Shown here: positions 53,642 through 64,000 of the stretch, in pieces
How positions within the stretch are numbered: the stretch's first letter is position 1
Layout: every line of letters starts with the position of its first letter
Assembly (NCBI GenBank): GCA_963565915.1
Contig: OY751486.1
Span: 3,410,001-3,474,000 of the forward strand
DNA: 64,000 bases
Source: Entoloma clypeatum
Taxonomy: Eukaryota; Basidiomycota; Agaricomycetes; Agaricales; Entolomataceae
Direction: 5' to 3'
Made by a program: the position numbers and the translations under genes
Notes under the pieces: generated by a model
Database searches by the model: none
Told to the model about the DNA's origin: nothing
What the model saw: only the letters and a program-made list of their open reading frames with translations

Positions 53642-55656
53642 ATGTCGAGCCGGCCAGGTGCAAGTCCTATGCGGGTCTCCCAAAACCCGCAACAACGCCG
53701 TCGACCACAGGCACGGCTGCCATCGGGGTCCACTGCTGGTGACCAGCGAAAGGTCGCGCGTCGTGCTTCACTGACGTCAGGTGGCCTGAAAGCTCAACGC
53801 ACCTCGAAGAAATCCCAGAAACTCGTCGTTTTACCTTCCGCGCCTCAAACAAAACCACTCCTGACGGAAGCCGACGAAGACCTCACTTTGGGATATGAAG
53901 TTCGTGGAGGGGTTCGCGAGTACAAGAGCCAGGCAGAGAGGATGACCAAGGAGCAGAGGGAGGAAGCCGGTTTCAAGCGGATAACCGCCTATTGCATCGC
54001 GGAATCGTTAAGAACAAAGTTGCTCGCGTCGTTCCTCAAGAGGGAGCACAATGTGGCGCCGAGGGTGTTCGACGAGGCGATGTATGTTGTCAGTATGTTC
54101 CCAGACTTTGTCTCCTCTTGTTGTACTGACTTCCCCGTAGGTTTACCATCTTCCTTTGCTACCAGGGTATGTTCCTGAGACCAACGTCCGCTCGTCTGCG
54201 GCGATAAAGCTCTCAAAATCCTATCTATCTTACCTCTCAGAGGCTGAAGAGGATGGCTACCAAGGAACATACTTCAGTCCTGCCCGAGTACCGTCTCCCA
54301 GCGATCTCCGTGATGGCTATATATCCTCCTCATCTCCAGTCGATACGCAGACTATGCAACATGTCGACCCCGTCCACACTGACTTGTTCTCCGAGTCAGA
54401 GACCGAAATAAACCCTTTACTGGAGACGGAGCAAGAGGAGGAGGACCGGGAAACACTACGTGCACCCGAACCAGTCCCCATCCACGTCGAACCCAGTTCG
54501 CTCTCCGAAGCTGAGGGGGCCCCTGAACGACAGGTACACTGGGAAACTCCTCCACCTCGCACATCCCGAAAACGCAAGTCGCTCCAAGAATATGAAGGCG
54601 AAGTTGGGGAGGTTGTATTCTTTGAATATGGCGTGGTAGTTTTCTTTGGGCTCGAAGAACGCTACGAGCGAGATATCATTGAGGACATTGACCGTGCAGG
54701 TATCCTGAAGCGGCCTATTGCAGAAAAAGATTGGGAGATTGAAGAATGCCACTTTACGGTATGTCCGGATAGTCCTTTTTCTCAATGGAGGCTGACTTCA
54801 TGCTTGTTTGCAGCACGACCCACATATCGCTTACCCCCGGATATACAACGATTTCTTCAGTATGTATCCGCACCTCATACTGTTATTCGAATTTCATTGA
54901 TTTGCGACCGATAAAGCCCTCAAATCCCGCTCACACCTGCTTAAACTCTCAATCTCGCATGCGCTTGCTCAATCCACTCTTCTTGCTCACTATGAAACCA
55001 ATGCCCAGCGTGTTCTCTCCTCCCCTATTGCCCGGTCCATTCCTCAACAGCTTGCACTCTCGGGCGGCTTGCAGCTACCCCGCCACGACGCATTGAAGCT
55101 CACAGGTCGGCTCTTCAAGCTTCGCCGAGACGTGAACCTTGTGTCGAATGTCCTCGACGTCCCCGAGCTGTTTTGGAGTGAGGCGAGCCTCGGGGAACTG
55201 TATGAGGCTGTGAGAGAATACATGGAAATCAAAGGGAGGGTACAGGTGTTGAATGAGAAGCTGGGGGTTGCTAGTGATTTCGTGAGTTCTCTTTCGCTCA
55301 CTTGAGACGGACCTCGTTGAAACGTATCTCATCAGTTGGACGCAATACATGACCACCTGAATACCAATGAGATGACCAGAATTACCTGGACAGTCATCTG
55401 GTACGTTGTCGTCGCCTTCTGCCACTAGCTCGCATCTTACAGCTTCATTTCAGGCTAATCGTGATCGCGGTCTTGGTTGAATTGGTACGTTCGGCGGACT
55501 CGCTATCTGTGTTTCTGATAGTGACAAACCAACTTCTAGGGAGAGATTCTTGCTCGTCTCGTGGTCCATTCGACACTCAAAACCGAGAACCCGATAACTC
55601 AGGTTCTAACTCGGGAGGATGCTTTACGGACATTGGAACGAATGATAAGCTCTTGA
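53642..55656 (+). CDS. DUF155 / RMD1-family membrane protein
   Basis: Member of the YagE/RMD1-RMD8 family, whose yeast members are organellar or membrane proteins linked to sporulation and whose human relative RMND1 supports mitochondrial translation. Seven exons (53642-54088, 54141-54758, 54814-54859, 54917-55281, 55336-55400, 55454-55484, 55540-55656) give 562 residues. A basic, disordered start is followed by the DUF155 core: ITAYCIAESLRTKLLASFLK, YHLPLLPGYVPETN, GEVVFFEYGVVVFFGLEE, ECHFTHDPHIAYPRIYNDFF, SISHALAQSTLLAHYE and LFKLRRDVNLVSNVLDVPEL. An acidic insert sits around 200-300. The C-terminal membrane segment is TWTVIWLIVIAVLVEL, as in the fungal members. The start is the first in-frame ATG. 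Confidence 0.9.
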
Positions 55657-55754
55657 GCGACGATGGAAACATCTCTGGACACGATTGTTATACATAGCAT
55701 AGCCTATATTACGCCGCGCAGCTGAGTCGATCTCTTCCCGCCATTCACAACTCT

Positions 55755-56084
55755 TCAATCCATTTTATCAAACTTGTCGGTGAGGCTTTGTCCAACTTTC
55801 TGGTGGTTCACTCTCTGAGGTTGTGGACCTCCGCCTTCACTGACTGGTGCGGGAGCTGGTGCCAGTGGTTCAAAATATGCTGAGGCGAATATCATCAGTC
55901 CTATAATGAGGAATGGGCTACATTGCTGCATACCCTCTCTCTGTTTTCGATCGGGGACAACTGGGATAGGTTGATCCACAGTCTCTACGGACGAAGCTCC
56001 TAAAGGCTTGTCCTCCCCTGTATCTTCCAGAGGCGGAGATTGGGTTCCTGAGACAGCAGAGAGTCGCATGGTCGAGGAGGACAT
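55755..56084 (-). CDS. Small single-span membrane protein, unrecognised
   Basis: A 109-codon frame with an ATG start. The middle carries one hydrophobic stretch (SPFLIIGLMIFASAYF) preceded by a basic patch (PDRKQREG) and followed by a Pro/Ala-rich tail. I do not recognise it. It converges on the DUF155 gene, whose stop lies about 100 bp away. Another short frame opens upstream (56163, MSDDYDRNEVIKLLTPKPRQ) and could be a first exon or an upstream frame. The gene is supported only by its openness and the membrane segment. Confidence 0.4.
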   Translation of the reverse strand: MSSSTMRLSAVSGTQSPPLEDTGEDKPLGASSVETVDQPIPVVPDRKQREGMQQCSPFLIIGLMIFASAYFEPLAPAPAPVSEGGGPQPQRVNHQKVGQSLTDKFDKMD

Positions 56085-56343
56085 GTTCAGTGTACTGTCC
56101 GATTTGTCTGGGTTTGGGAGTCAACAGTTTGATGACCTCATTGCGGTCGTAGTCATCTGACATAACTTCACGCTGATTGTCAGAACAAGGTGGTACCCAT
56201 CAACCAGGATGGTTTGAATTATCTAATTCTGCGATTAAGCCGCAACCACACTGTGGTTTTGGGCCTATGGTACATATAAGTAGGATGAAATCTATTCAAA
56301 GCTTGAGGATAACGAAAGCTCGATGCGTGAAAATGGACGATGA
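56085..56343. other. Spacer between the small membrane protein and the arrestin-like gene
   Basis: 259 bp, with nothing recognisable apart from the short upstream frame mentioned for the membrane-protein gene. Confidence 0.3.
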
Positions 56344-58014
56344 TTAGATGATTTTGACGGGTATCCGTGCGCGTAAATCATGCTGCCCCGCCAGCACCGA
56401 CACGTCAAGATAGTACTGAGGAGAAGGAATTAGACGGCTCCTTGGATGTAAGCTGCGTAACCATACCTTTATGCTAACACCTGCCCAATCAATACATGGA
56501 AGCATTCCCCTCTGTAGAGGGAATTTCGACCTGTGGAGGCCATCCGGAAGAGCGTGCTGGGAATTTAAGGATGGGTGACCACGTTCATCTATCACTTTGA
56601 GGCGAGGACGTTTTGGAAAACCGATGCAGATGTGATTCTCCAGGGTGAAGGACTGTGTAAAGACGGTCTGGATGGGCAATTGAGGTAGGGGCTTATCCAC
56701 GTCGATGACCGTTTCCATTATTTTGGCTGCGCGGTTGATCCGGGAGTATATCCGTGAGTGCCCAGCGCGAGCGGTACGTTTGAAAATCTTGTTGCGCGAT
56801 GCATCTGATTCCTCGCTTGAGCTCGTCGGTGTGTCAGGTGGTGTTGGGGGTGGAGAGGCGTGTTCCAGAACGTTGACATGTCGGACCAAAGAAACAGAAA
56901 TCGTAGCGTCCGCTGCGATCTCCTTCGCCAGCTCAGGAGATCGCGGGGTCGTGGCAAAGACGACAAAATATGGTATAGAGGACGCGCGAGAAAAGGTCAG
57001 CGAGGTTGGCAGAGTGATCTATACAGGGGTCAGTCTAGAAATATATATTGGGGCAAGGCAAACCCACTGCGCTCCGAAACGGAATAGGTCGGTCGGATCT
57101 CAGAGGCATCTCTAACCATTCCTGGGTATTTGCTACGCCTACTGACTGAAAACCCGTGTCATGATGAATTAAAATAGGGACCTCCCAGCTGTTCGAGACA
57201 TCGTCAGGGGGTACAGGTTAAGGTATGGACGAGAAACGACATACGAGACAGGGATTTCGGATGCAACTGCTGCTTCCCATATAACCTTGACTTTGTACCC
57301 AATTTCCAGCGATTCGCAAGAAGGTCCAGGATCTGCTGCGCCTTTGAAGGACGGGGGTAAACCCTCTCCGCATACATGCTTGTGTGTAATGTCGAAACCG
57401 AATGGAAATGAGCGCTCCGAAACACTATTAGATGAGAGAAGATCGAGGCTCGACGTGCTAGGTCTCTTTTTGATGAATGCCTCTCGAATTCCAGTCCGGG
57501 AGGAGCTTCTCAGGGAAGCTGGCGGTACGACGTGCACGATGGAGTAGGTCGAGAAAAAGGTGTGTTGCCTCCTTGGAAGGTCGCGGGGACTCGTCACCAG
57601 CATATTGCCATCCACCTGGTTCGGAGAATACGTGAGTGTCCCTTCAACCTGTTTCGGAGTTAGGACTGTATCAGTTACTTGGCATTGATAGCAGACAAGG
57701 ATTGCGACTTACGGAGATACAGAGTTTTCCTGTATGATGACAACCGCGGGTAAGAACAACCTTGCCCCCAATATGATCGTGCTCGCCAAAGACTGCGATC
57801 GGTCCTGCGAGTCCGTCTTCAACATAATCTTTGCGTTGTATCGAAGGACTATGGAGCTGGAGCTCTGCGTGAGCGAATCTGTATAAAATTACAGCTATTT
57901 CCGCTCAGTGCGCAGGTAGGCATACCTATATGTCGAAACATGTGGATACATGGTCGAAGAGTTGCCACTCGACGATGCACTTGGATTGACTCGTTGACCG
58001 GACTGTCGGGACAT
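56344..58014 (-). CDS. Arrestin-like protein
   Basis: Alpha-arrestins usually link ubiquitin ligases to plasma-membrane cargo in fungi. Seven exons (58014-57926, 57878-57713, 57648-57245, 57188-57143, 57121-57068, 57018-56467, 56415-56344) give 460 residues. The N-terminal arrestin sheet is visible in GPIAVFGEHDHIGGKVVLT, GKLCISVEGTLTYSPN, then FFSTYSIVHVVPPASL, SFPFGFDI and LEIGYKVKVIWEAAVASEIP, followed by SWEVPILIHHDTGF. The C-terminal half has ITLPTSLTFSRASSIPYFVV, a Pro/Ser-rich loop (SPPPTPPDTPTSSSEESD) and strands ending YYLDVSVLAGQHDLRARIPV. No PPxY motif is evident. The fold assignment rests on the pattern of strands and is moderately secure. Confidence 0.7.
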
Positions 58015-58937
58015 GATGACTCGGCGTTGGGGGCAACGCTTGGGGGCGGAAGAGCGTTGCCTTCATGTTTAGTCGCCTACATATATGTTTCCGTCCGGCA
58101 CAAAAATTGACAAAACATATCTTGACCGTCGACCCAACTTGGTCACCAGGAACCGGGACCGGTAAGAAGCATTGCATCAATTAATATCAAAAACATACAC
58201 TTGATTTTGATGGCAAGTCGATCTTAGTTAATCCCGGATGGTCCAACTGGAATCAAAGGATCGGTTGCTCACGAAACGATGAGGAACCGCAAGGTGATTG
58301 ACCACTGACCGGCTCACGGGCAGGGAGTATGCGATCAGCTTTCTTTGAACTTCAAAGAAAACGCCTTCGCACGTGGCCTTCATTTCCGTGTCAAGAGGAC
58401 TCGACATCGAATCCAACAGAAATCTGCATGGAGTATTCCCACCATCCAGCGGAGAGTCTCTGCGAAATATATTTCGTCGTCAATCAAATCAAAGGGTCAA
58501 AGCATTTCTCTCAAGCCCAGGGTTCATGCCATTGCTGGGTGAAACCTTGGATGGGGCTACATCCTAAGTACAGGACTCGACTCAAAGGCAAGTCGTTGAT
58601 ATCGTCGGGGTGTATGTGGTATGTAAACTAATGAGGGAGATTGCGAAGTGCAAACAGTGATTTCTTTGGGTGGAGAAAAAACCCTTTCAAGGGAAAACGG
58701 CACTGATATATATCTTGGAAAACATCAAACGAAAATTTCCTTATTTTATGCTCGATTCCGAACGGCGGAGTTGCCTAGAAACACATCGTTCAATATGGGG
58801 GTAAGTACCGACAAAAATAACATTGCCAGTAATAGGCTCTGATCCATGTCATCGATGATCCTTCGGTGGCGACCAGTTGGAACAATGAATGAATGCTGCG
58901 TGTCACGGAAAGAAAATCAACCTCCTAACAAACTATC
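58015..58937. other. Spacer containing one copy of a diverged repeat
   Basis: 923 bp without a gene. GCCTTCGCACGTGGCCTTCA at 58369, then TTCCGTGTCAAG, and AAGCATTTCTCTCAAGCCC at about 58500 recur together at 60072-60138. In this copy about 80 bp of extra sequence separate the last two words. No coding, RNA gene or terminal repeat is visible. Confidence 0.35.
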
Positions 58938-59689
58938 ATGACCTCACTCGACACTGCTGACCGCACTCGATGGTCTAAAACTATGGGCGAGTATCTTTGG
59001 ATTATGGAAAAATACTCGGACAAAGTTCGTCACTTGCCAAATGGATCGGATTTGTATGCCTCAGCGCTGAAGGAGTGGTCGTGCATGGGTATCGCTATTC
59101 CTGCCAACGAAGAAGAACGGACCACCTACTTCATCCGATGTGACCAATATTGTAAGAGCAACTCGGACTTGGAGACCCCTATACAGTATGTGTGTCATTC
59201 CATCCGAGTTTGTATCTCATAACTCGTTCTAGGTATATGATTGCGGTCTTTGCTGCCTGGGCGGCGCTGCAAGTCATATCAGACCAAGTTATGGCCCATT
59301 TCTCTGAGGATGACCAAATAGATACCTCCAAAGATGCTGAAGAATATGTGTACGTCTATTCATTCTTGTAGTATTTTCCTCCGTCTCAGAGGCCTCTTGT
59401 TCTCAGTATGGGACGGATCCCTCCTCAAGTTAGCCATCATGAACACCTTCCTCCTCACATTCAGGAGGCATTATTTCTCGACAATAGCGTCGATCTATGT
59501 CCAATGGCACAGATTGGAGATTGTATCAGATACAAGACCCATCAGGGGAGGATCCGAGAATGCACGGTGGTCGACTACGGTACAAGCAATTTGAGGGGTG
59601 AATGGTATATGATTGTCCATGATGACGATATCGAGCATATGGTGACCAAGAAGGAGTTGGAGGAGGATTTTCTCGCTCAAAGAGCCTAA
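58938..59689 (+). CDS. Unrecognised protein (215 aa)
   Basis: Three exons (58938-59185, 59233-59349, 59407-59689) join in frame to 215 codons. The N-terminal half reads TRWSKTMGEYLWIMEKYSD and LPNGSDLYASALKEWSCMGI. The middle has YMIAVFAAWAALQVISDQVM, amphipathic rather than clearly membrane-spanning. The C-terminal half reads CPMAQIGDCIRYKTHQGRIR and WYMIVHDDDIEHMVTKKELE, which suggests a small beta domain. I do not recognise the family. The clean splice sites and the codon-length sum support a genuine gene. It is flanked on both sides by copies of a diverged repeat (58320-58560 and 60060-60260). Confidence 0.55.
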
Positions 59690-60418
59690 CATACACTCTT
59701 GGTCAGTTTCTTAGTTTGGTCTGATTCGAACCTCCCGTCTTCGATGAAGGGTCGGATATACTTCATAGAATCAAGTCATGGATGCTTTCACCTTTCTATT
59801 TTGCGGAAATACACTCGTGTCATGACCGACAGACCAGAGAGGTGCAGGTCTGAGCCTCGTTGTAGGATTATCCGAGGGCACTAGCAAAGACACTGTCAAA
59901 GGCGCTATCTTAACAGCATACACCACCCCTACCGGGTTGTCTATGATGGCTTCCCCCTTGTCCATCTACCCCCAGACTGCTGCATCTGACAGCCTTGATT
60001 TGTGCTGCGACATTGTGGTAAAGGTTAACAGTTCCAAAACGTAGTATGCGATTCCTCTATGATAAGTAGAATACGCCTTCGCACTGCATGTGGCCTTCAC
60101 TTCCGTGTCAAGGCAGCTCGAAGCATTTCTCTCAAGCCCGCCACTGGTGGGGGGCGGAATTCTTCTGGTCGTACTCGGGTCCAACTGAAGAGGGGCATCC
60201 AGAAATGGTGGAAACGGAGTGAACCAGCGGCAGAACTCAGGCTCGGGACATCCGGCTAAGCAGTTAAAATGGGTCGAATATTGCCGGACCACAGAGAAAT
60301 TTCGATGAGAACTTGAAGAAATCAAATCTAATCTGGCAGTGACAGATTAGATAATTACTAATCAAATCAGATGATCATGCATCCCTTGTTCAATGTTCAA
60401 CGTTCAACAGGTTCTGTC
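59690..60418. other. Spacer containing the second copy of the diverged repeat
   Basis: 729 bp without a gene. The block at 60067-60140 matches the spacer on the other side of the 58938 gene. The sequence just before the next start is AT-rich. Confidence 0.35.
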
Positions 60419-61756
60419 ATGTCCCCCCGTATCTTAATCACAGGTGAGTATTTTGGTTACATATTGACTGACAACAATGCGAACACATACACAGGAGCGT
60501 CTGGGTTTTTGGGAGCTGCTGTCCGGAATGCCTTCTCCAAAGCCTCAGACCGCTATGAGATCCTGAGCCTCGCACATTCTCGATCGGGTGATGGGTTAAC
60601 GTGCATAGATCTCACAAACAAAGAGGAGGTTGAACGAGTTTTCAGTCAATTCAGGCCGACTTGTGAGTTAAGCATCTTTCATCCACCGTTCGACCATCAT
60701 CTCCCCATGTAACAGATTTCTGACGCAATAGCAAATTTCAGGGGTAATTCACTGTGCGGCAGAAAGACGCCCCGACGTCGCAGAAAAGGTGCGTTCTACG
60801 CTATCTCAACCCAAGGTCACGGACTTAGTTGGTGATATTTCCAGAACCCCGGGGGCACCCGGCTAGTGAGTTGCATACGTGTGCAAATTGCGAACGTCGC
60901 CTGATGTGATGTAGCTAAATGCACACGTACCAGAGCACTTGGCATCGCTGTCTAAGCCTCTTGGATTCACAATAGTCTACATTTCCACTGGTCCGCACCT
61001 ATCCAGATCATCTATCTCCACGACAAATCTCAAGGTTTCCTGGTAGATTATGTCTTCGATGGCACATCCCCGCCGTATACTCCGTCTTCTCCTGCCAACC
61101 CATTGCAATTGTACGGTCAATCTAAGCGCGATGGGGAGGTCGGTGTACTCGGTGTTGATGGTGCTTCCGTCGTTGTTCTGAGAGTTCCTGTCTTGTCAGT
61201 CTTCCATCTGTGAAGAAGGACCCATGCCTGGCTGATCTCGAAACGGACCCGGCATGCAGATACGGACCCGCCCCAAAGAATTCAGATTCTGCAGTTAACA
61301 TCCTGATCGATGTTGTCCGGGATCAGTCTGGAAAGTCCTACAAAATGGACCACTACGCCACGCGGTACCCTACGAATGTCCTGGACGTTGCCAACTTCCT
61401 TGTCCGACTATCGGGTGCGTTCCCTAGGCTTTTTACCCATGCCTGCCCTTATAATATGTTGTGTGCACGTTACAGAATACAAGAAGCCAATCCCACCGAT
61501 ATTGCATTACTCAGCCGCGGAGCCGTTCACGAAATACGAGATGTGTCTTGTGTTCGCCAGGATCCTTGGTTTGCCGCATGGGCATATCATTGCGGACTCG
61601 GATCCTCCCAGCGGTGCGGGAGCGACGACGCGGCCCAAAGATTGCCAATTATACACGAGGGAGACAGAAGAGCTCGGAATCGAGGAGGATGGAGATGGAG
61701 GACCTTTGGGGCTTTCGTTGTTTGAGGAATGGTGGTCAGAATATCTGAAAAGGTAG
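60419..61756 (+). CDS. RmlD/MAT2B-like NAD(P)-dependent reductase
   Basis: Extended short-chain dehydrogenase of the RmlD substrate-binding family. Its eukaryotic members include the beta subunit of methionine adenosyltransferase. Eight exons (60419-60443, 60495-60662, 60742-60788, 60845-60865, 60915-60990, 61047-61194, 61260-61414, 61476-61756) give 306 residues. The nucleotide-binding glycine motif is ILITGASGFLGAAV at the very start. WVIHCAAERRPDVAEKNP follows, then IVYISTDYVFDGTSPPYTP with the catalytic-type serine/threonine, and LYGQSKRDGE with the Tyr-x-x-x-Lys pair. The C-terminal domain has PPILHYSAAEPFTKYEM. Exon 4 is only 21 nt. The enzyme may be a reductase or, like MAT2B, a regulatory subunit. 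The sequence does not decide between these. Confidence 0.88.
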
Positions 61757-62129
61757 CGTTCGTTCAATAAGTATGGCGCGACAAATGATTCATCCAAATG
61801 ATCTGCCTGATCAACGCCAGTGACCAGTTGCATTAAACACCGCCTTTCTTCTGGAAGTAGTGTCTCGCAGTGATTCCGAACAGGAACAAGGGTTTCCCGT
61901 ACTACATGGCATCTTACGCTACGAGACAAGCACCCCTGTAATATCTGGATCTCACGGAAATGACGCTTGAGGTTCCCGTTGCTTGTAAATGCTTTCGCCG
62001 CTGAAGTCACCACAAGGCCAGCGTTTTATAGAAAGTCATCATTGACGTTCCGAGTAGTGATGTGATGACTAAGCTAAGGTGTTCGACGCGCTCCTCGTTC
62101 CCCCAGAGCGATTGGAGAATACTCGAGGC
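61757..62129. promoter_or_regulatory. Spacer between the reductase gene and VPS16
   Basis: 373 bp. It contains the 3' region of the reductase and the VPS16 promoter. No other feature is recognised. Confidence 0.4.
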
Positions 62130-64000
62130 ATGGATGCGCATCCCACAGCCTCATGGGAGGCTATGCAGGATGGGAACGTATTTTATCGACGACAACAACT
62201 GTACACCGTCACGGGAAAACTACAGAGCCTTGGCGACTACATCGTGGCAGGATGCCGCTACGGGGGCCCTTTGGGTCAGTGCTTTGTCCAGCTCAGTTTC
62301 GCAGCGACCGCTGACAGGACTCTCATATAGCTCTTATGCGCGATCAGTCAAAAATTGTCGCGCTGGGCCCAGCGACGTCACCTTGGCTTGGGAAGGCACA
62401 AATTCAGGTGTACTCGCCAGCTGGAGAGAGTTTGTTATTGCTCAGTGTGGATGATTGACTCCTCTGTTTTCTTCTTGAGTTTTGACTCACGTCGGTGTAC
62501 AGTGGGATCAGGGCAAGATAATTTGTCTTGGTTGGACGCAAGACGAAAGGCTTGTGGTTTTGAATGAAGAAGGCGTTTATCGCCTCTATGATCTGCAGGG
62601 CGACTACGAGCAGTATTCCCTCGGGAGTGAGGCAGCAGAAATGGGAATTGTTGATGCTCACATCCAAGACAACGGACTCGTGGCCTTGACAGGCTCTCTA
62701 GCTTTTCTCGAAGTCAAAGGTTGGGAGGGGAAACGGCCGTTGACCTTATCCAATCCTGGTACGTTTGACTAGCGCGTCTCCGATCCTTCCACCCTGAAGT
62801 TTCCGGCAGGGCTTCACGAACCACCACATACCTGGGCCGTCATTCCTCCCAATGTCAATATCTCGAGACACGTCGAAATCCTTTTGTCGGTGGACTCTAC
62901 CATCCTCAGCGTCGATAATCTGGAAACTGTGGATCAACGTCTTTCACAAGGCCCATTCACGCGCATAACGCCCTCCCCTAATGGCAAATCGCTTGCTCTT
63001 CTCACCTTTTCTGGTACTCTCCTTGTGGTATCAACGGATTTCCAACGAAGTATGGCGGAGTTCAACACGTCAATCGTTCCCGGCGCAGACGGGCCAGTAC
63101 GACAGGTTGTGTGGTGTGGAAACGACGCAATTCTCGTGACTTGGGAATTTGTTGTCATCCTCGTGGGTCCATTTGGTGACACCCTCAGGTGAGTTTCCCT
63201 CTACGAGAATAGTAACCTTTACCGCGGTCGTTCATGATTTATCCCACCAGATATCATCACTCTGGTCCAACCTTTGCCGTCACCGAACCTGATGGAGTGC
63301 GAGTGATTGGACCCGATTTCTGTGATATGATACAGAAGGTCCCATGTACGCAGATGACATCTGCTCTGTGGAAGGTTTTAAACCCTCATTACACATACAG
63401 CTTCCTCGCTATCGATCTTTCGGCCCGGGTCTACTGCTCCATCCGCAATTCTTTACGATGCATGGGAAAGTTACGTTCAACGCCTTCCGAAAGCTGATGA
63501 GAGTATACGGAGTATTCGGCCTGAACTCGCTGCCGCTGTTGATGAGTGTATCGATGCGGCTGGTCGGGAGTGGGAGCCGTATTGGCAACGTCGCTTGCTC
63601 AGTGTGAGCATTCCAATGTTACTTTCGCCCTAGTCCCAGCTCAATTCTTACCAGGCAGCCAAATTCGGGCGAGGCTTTCTCGACCTCTACAATCCCAATG
63701 ATTTTGTCAATATGGGACAGACCCTTAAAGTCCTCAACGCTGTCCGCTTCTACGAAGTTGGTATTCCTCTGACATATTCTCAGTCTGTACGACCCATTTT
63801 CTGATTGCGTTTGGTGACTGACACGAATTCCCTTTCAAGATATATCTACGCATCACCTTCGCAACTTGTTGAACGTCTGACATCTCGTAATATGCATCTA
63901 CTGGCCCTTCGCATATCTGATTTTCTGTCGCTCAGACCCGATGCCGTGCTGAAACATTGGGCCAGCGCCAAGATTCAACGTTCCAAGGTGTCCATGGCAG
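62130..64000 (+). CDS. VPS16: HOPS/CORVET subunit Vps16 (5' part, cut by the window edge)
   Basis: Vps16 is a core subunit of the CORVET and HOPS tethering complexes on endosomes and vacuoles. Exons 62130-62274, 62331-62446, 62503-62758, 62810-63188, 63251-63345, 63401-63603, 63655-63782 and 63840 onward encode about 494 residues before the edge. Phases agree at every join. The beta-propeller shows MQDGNVFYRRQQLY, IICLGWTQDERLVVLNEEGV, YRLYDLQGDYEQYSLG, TFAVTEPDGVRVIGP and LSIFRPGSTAPSAILYDAWE. The start of the helical part reads REWEPYWQRRLLSAAKFG and LDLYNPNDFVNMGQTLKVLN. ATG 62130 is the first start giving the conserved MDAHPTASWEA end. The C-terminal third lies beyond the window. Confidence 0.9.

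Noticed and set aside
61507..62013. 168-codon minus-strand frame over the end of the reductase gene
   Set aside because: It is antisense to well-supported exons of the RmlD-like gene and its translation has no family resemblance.

Overview
The window comes from a filamentous fungus, most likely an Agaricomycete basidiomycete. The evidence is introns of about 50-60 nt with GT..AG ends in nearly every gene, several micro-exons, and a typical fungal housekeeping set (SEC24, ATP10, histone H2A, RMD1-type DUF155 protein, VPS16). I cannot name the species. The window splits sharply in two near position 31.7 kb.

Left half (1-31.7 kb): a transposon island with no recognisable host gene. The oldest layer I can follow is a tyrosine-recombinase retrotransposon (gag, reverse transcriptase, RNase H, recombinase order) on the + strand. 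It is now in four pieces (6262-6939, 9624-10852, 13611-15549, 31068-31697) because other elements landed in it: a hAT-ended composite (6940-9623), an LTR-like element with TGTAAGGGC ends (10853-13610) that itself received an apparently complete Tc1/mariner element (11034-12652), and about 15.5 kb of foldback and satellite DNA (15550-31067). Inside the foldback loop sits a complete, very young Ty1/copia element (23251-29035). It has 310-bp LTRs differing at two sites, a TTTAA target duplication and one unbroken 1575-codon polyprotein. At the far left, two decayed copia copies of another family lie in opposite orientations, and hAT-type MITEs are inserted among them.

Right half (31.7-64 kb): a gene-dense chromosome segment. 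In order: SEC24 (-), ATP10 (-), histone H2A (+), a GT61-like glycosyltransferase (+), three tandem major-facilitator drug-efflux paralogues (+ + +), an unrecognised gene (-), a DUF155/RMD1-family membrane protein (+), a small membrane protein (-), an arrestin-like protein (-), an unrecognised gene (+), an RmlD/MAT2B-like NAD-dependent reductase (+) and the 5' part of VPS16 (+), which runs off the right edge. These genes act mostly in secretion and endosomal traffic, mitochondrial ATP synthase assembly, chromatin and drug efflux. They do not form one pathway.

Exon models were read by eye from splice consensus and conserved protein context. Where exons were summed I checked that the coding length is a multiple of three (H2A, GT61, ATP10, DUF155, arrestin-like, 58938 gene, RmlD). 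The most useful observations for follow-up are the nested recombinase retrotransposon, the Tc1 element with inverted repeated sites inside each end, the hAT-ended elements carrying minisatellites, the conserved 8-nt micro-exon in the three transporters, and the H2A gene with an ATG-only coding exon and no SQ tail.
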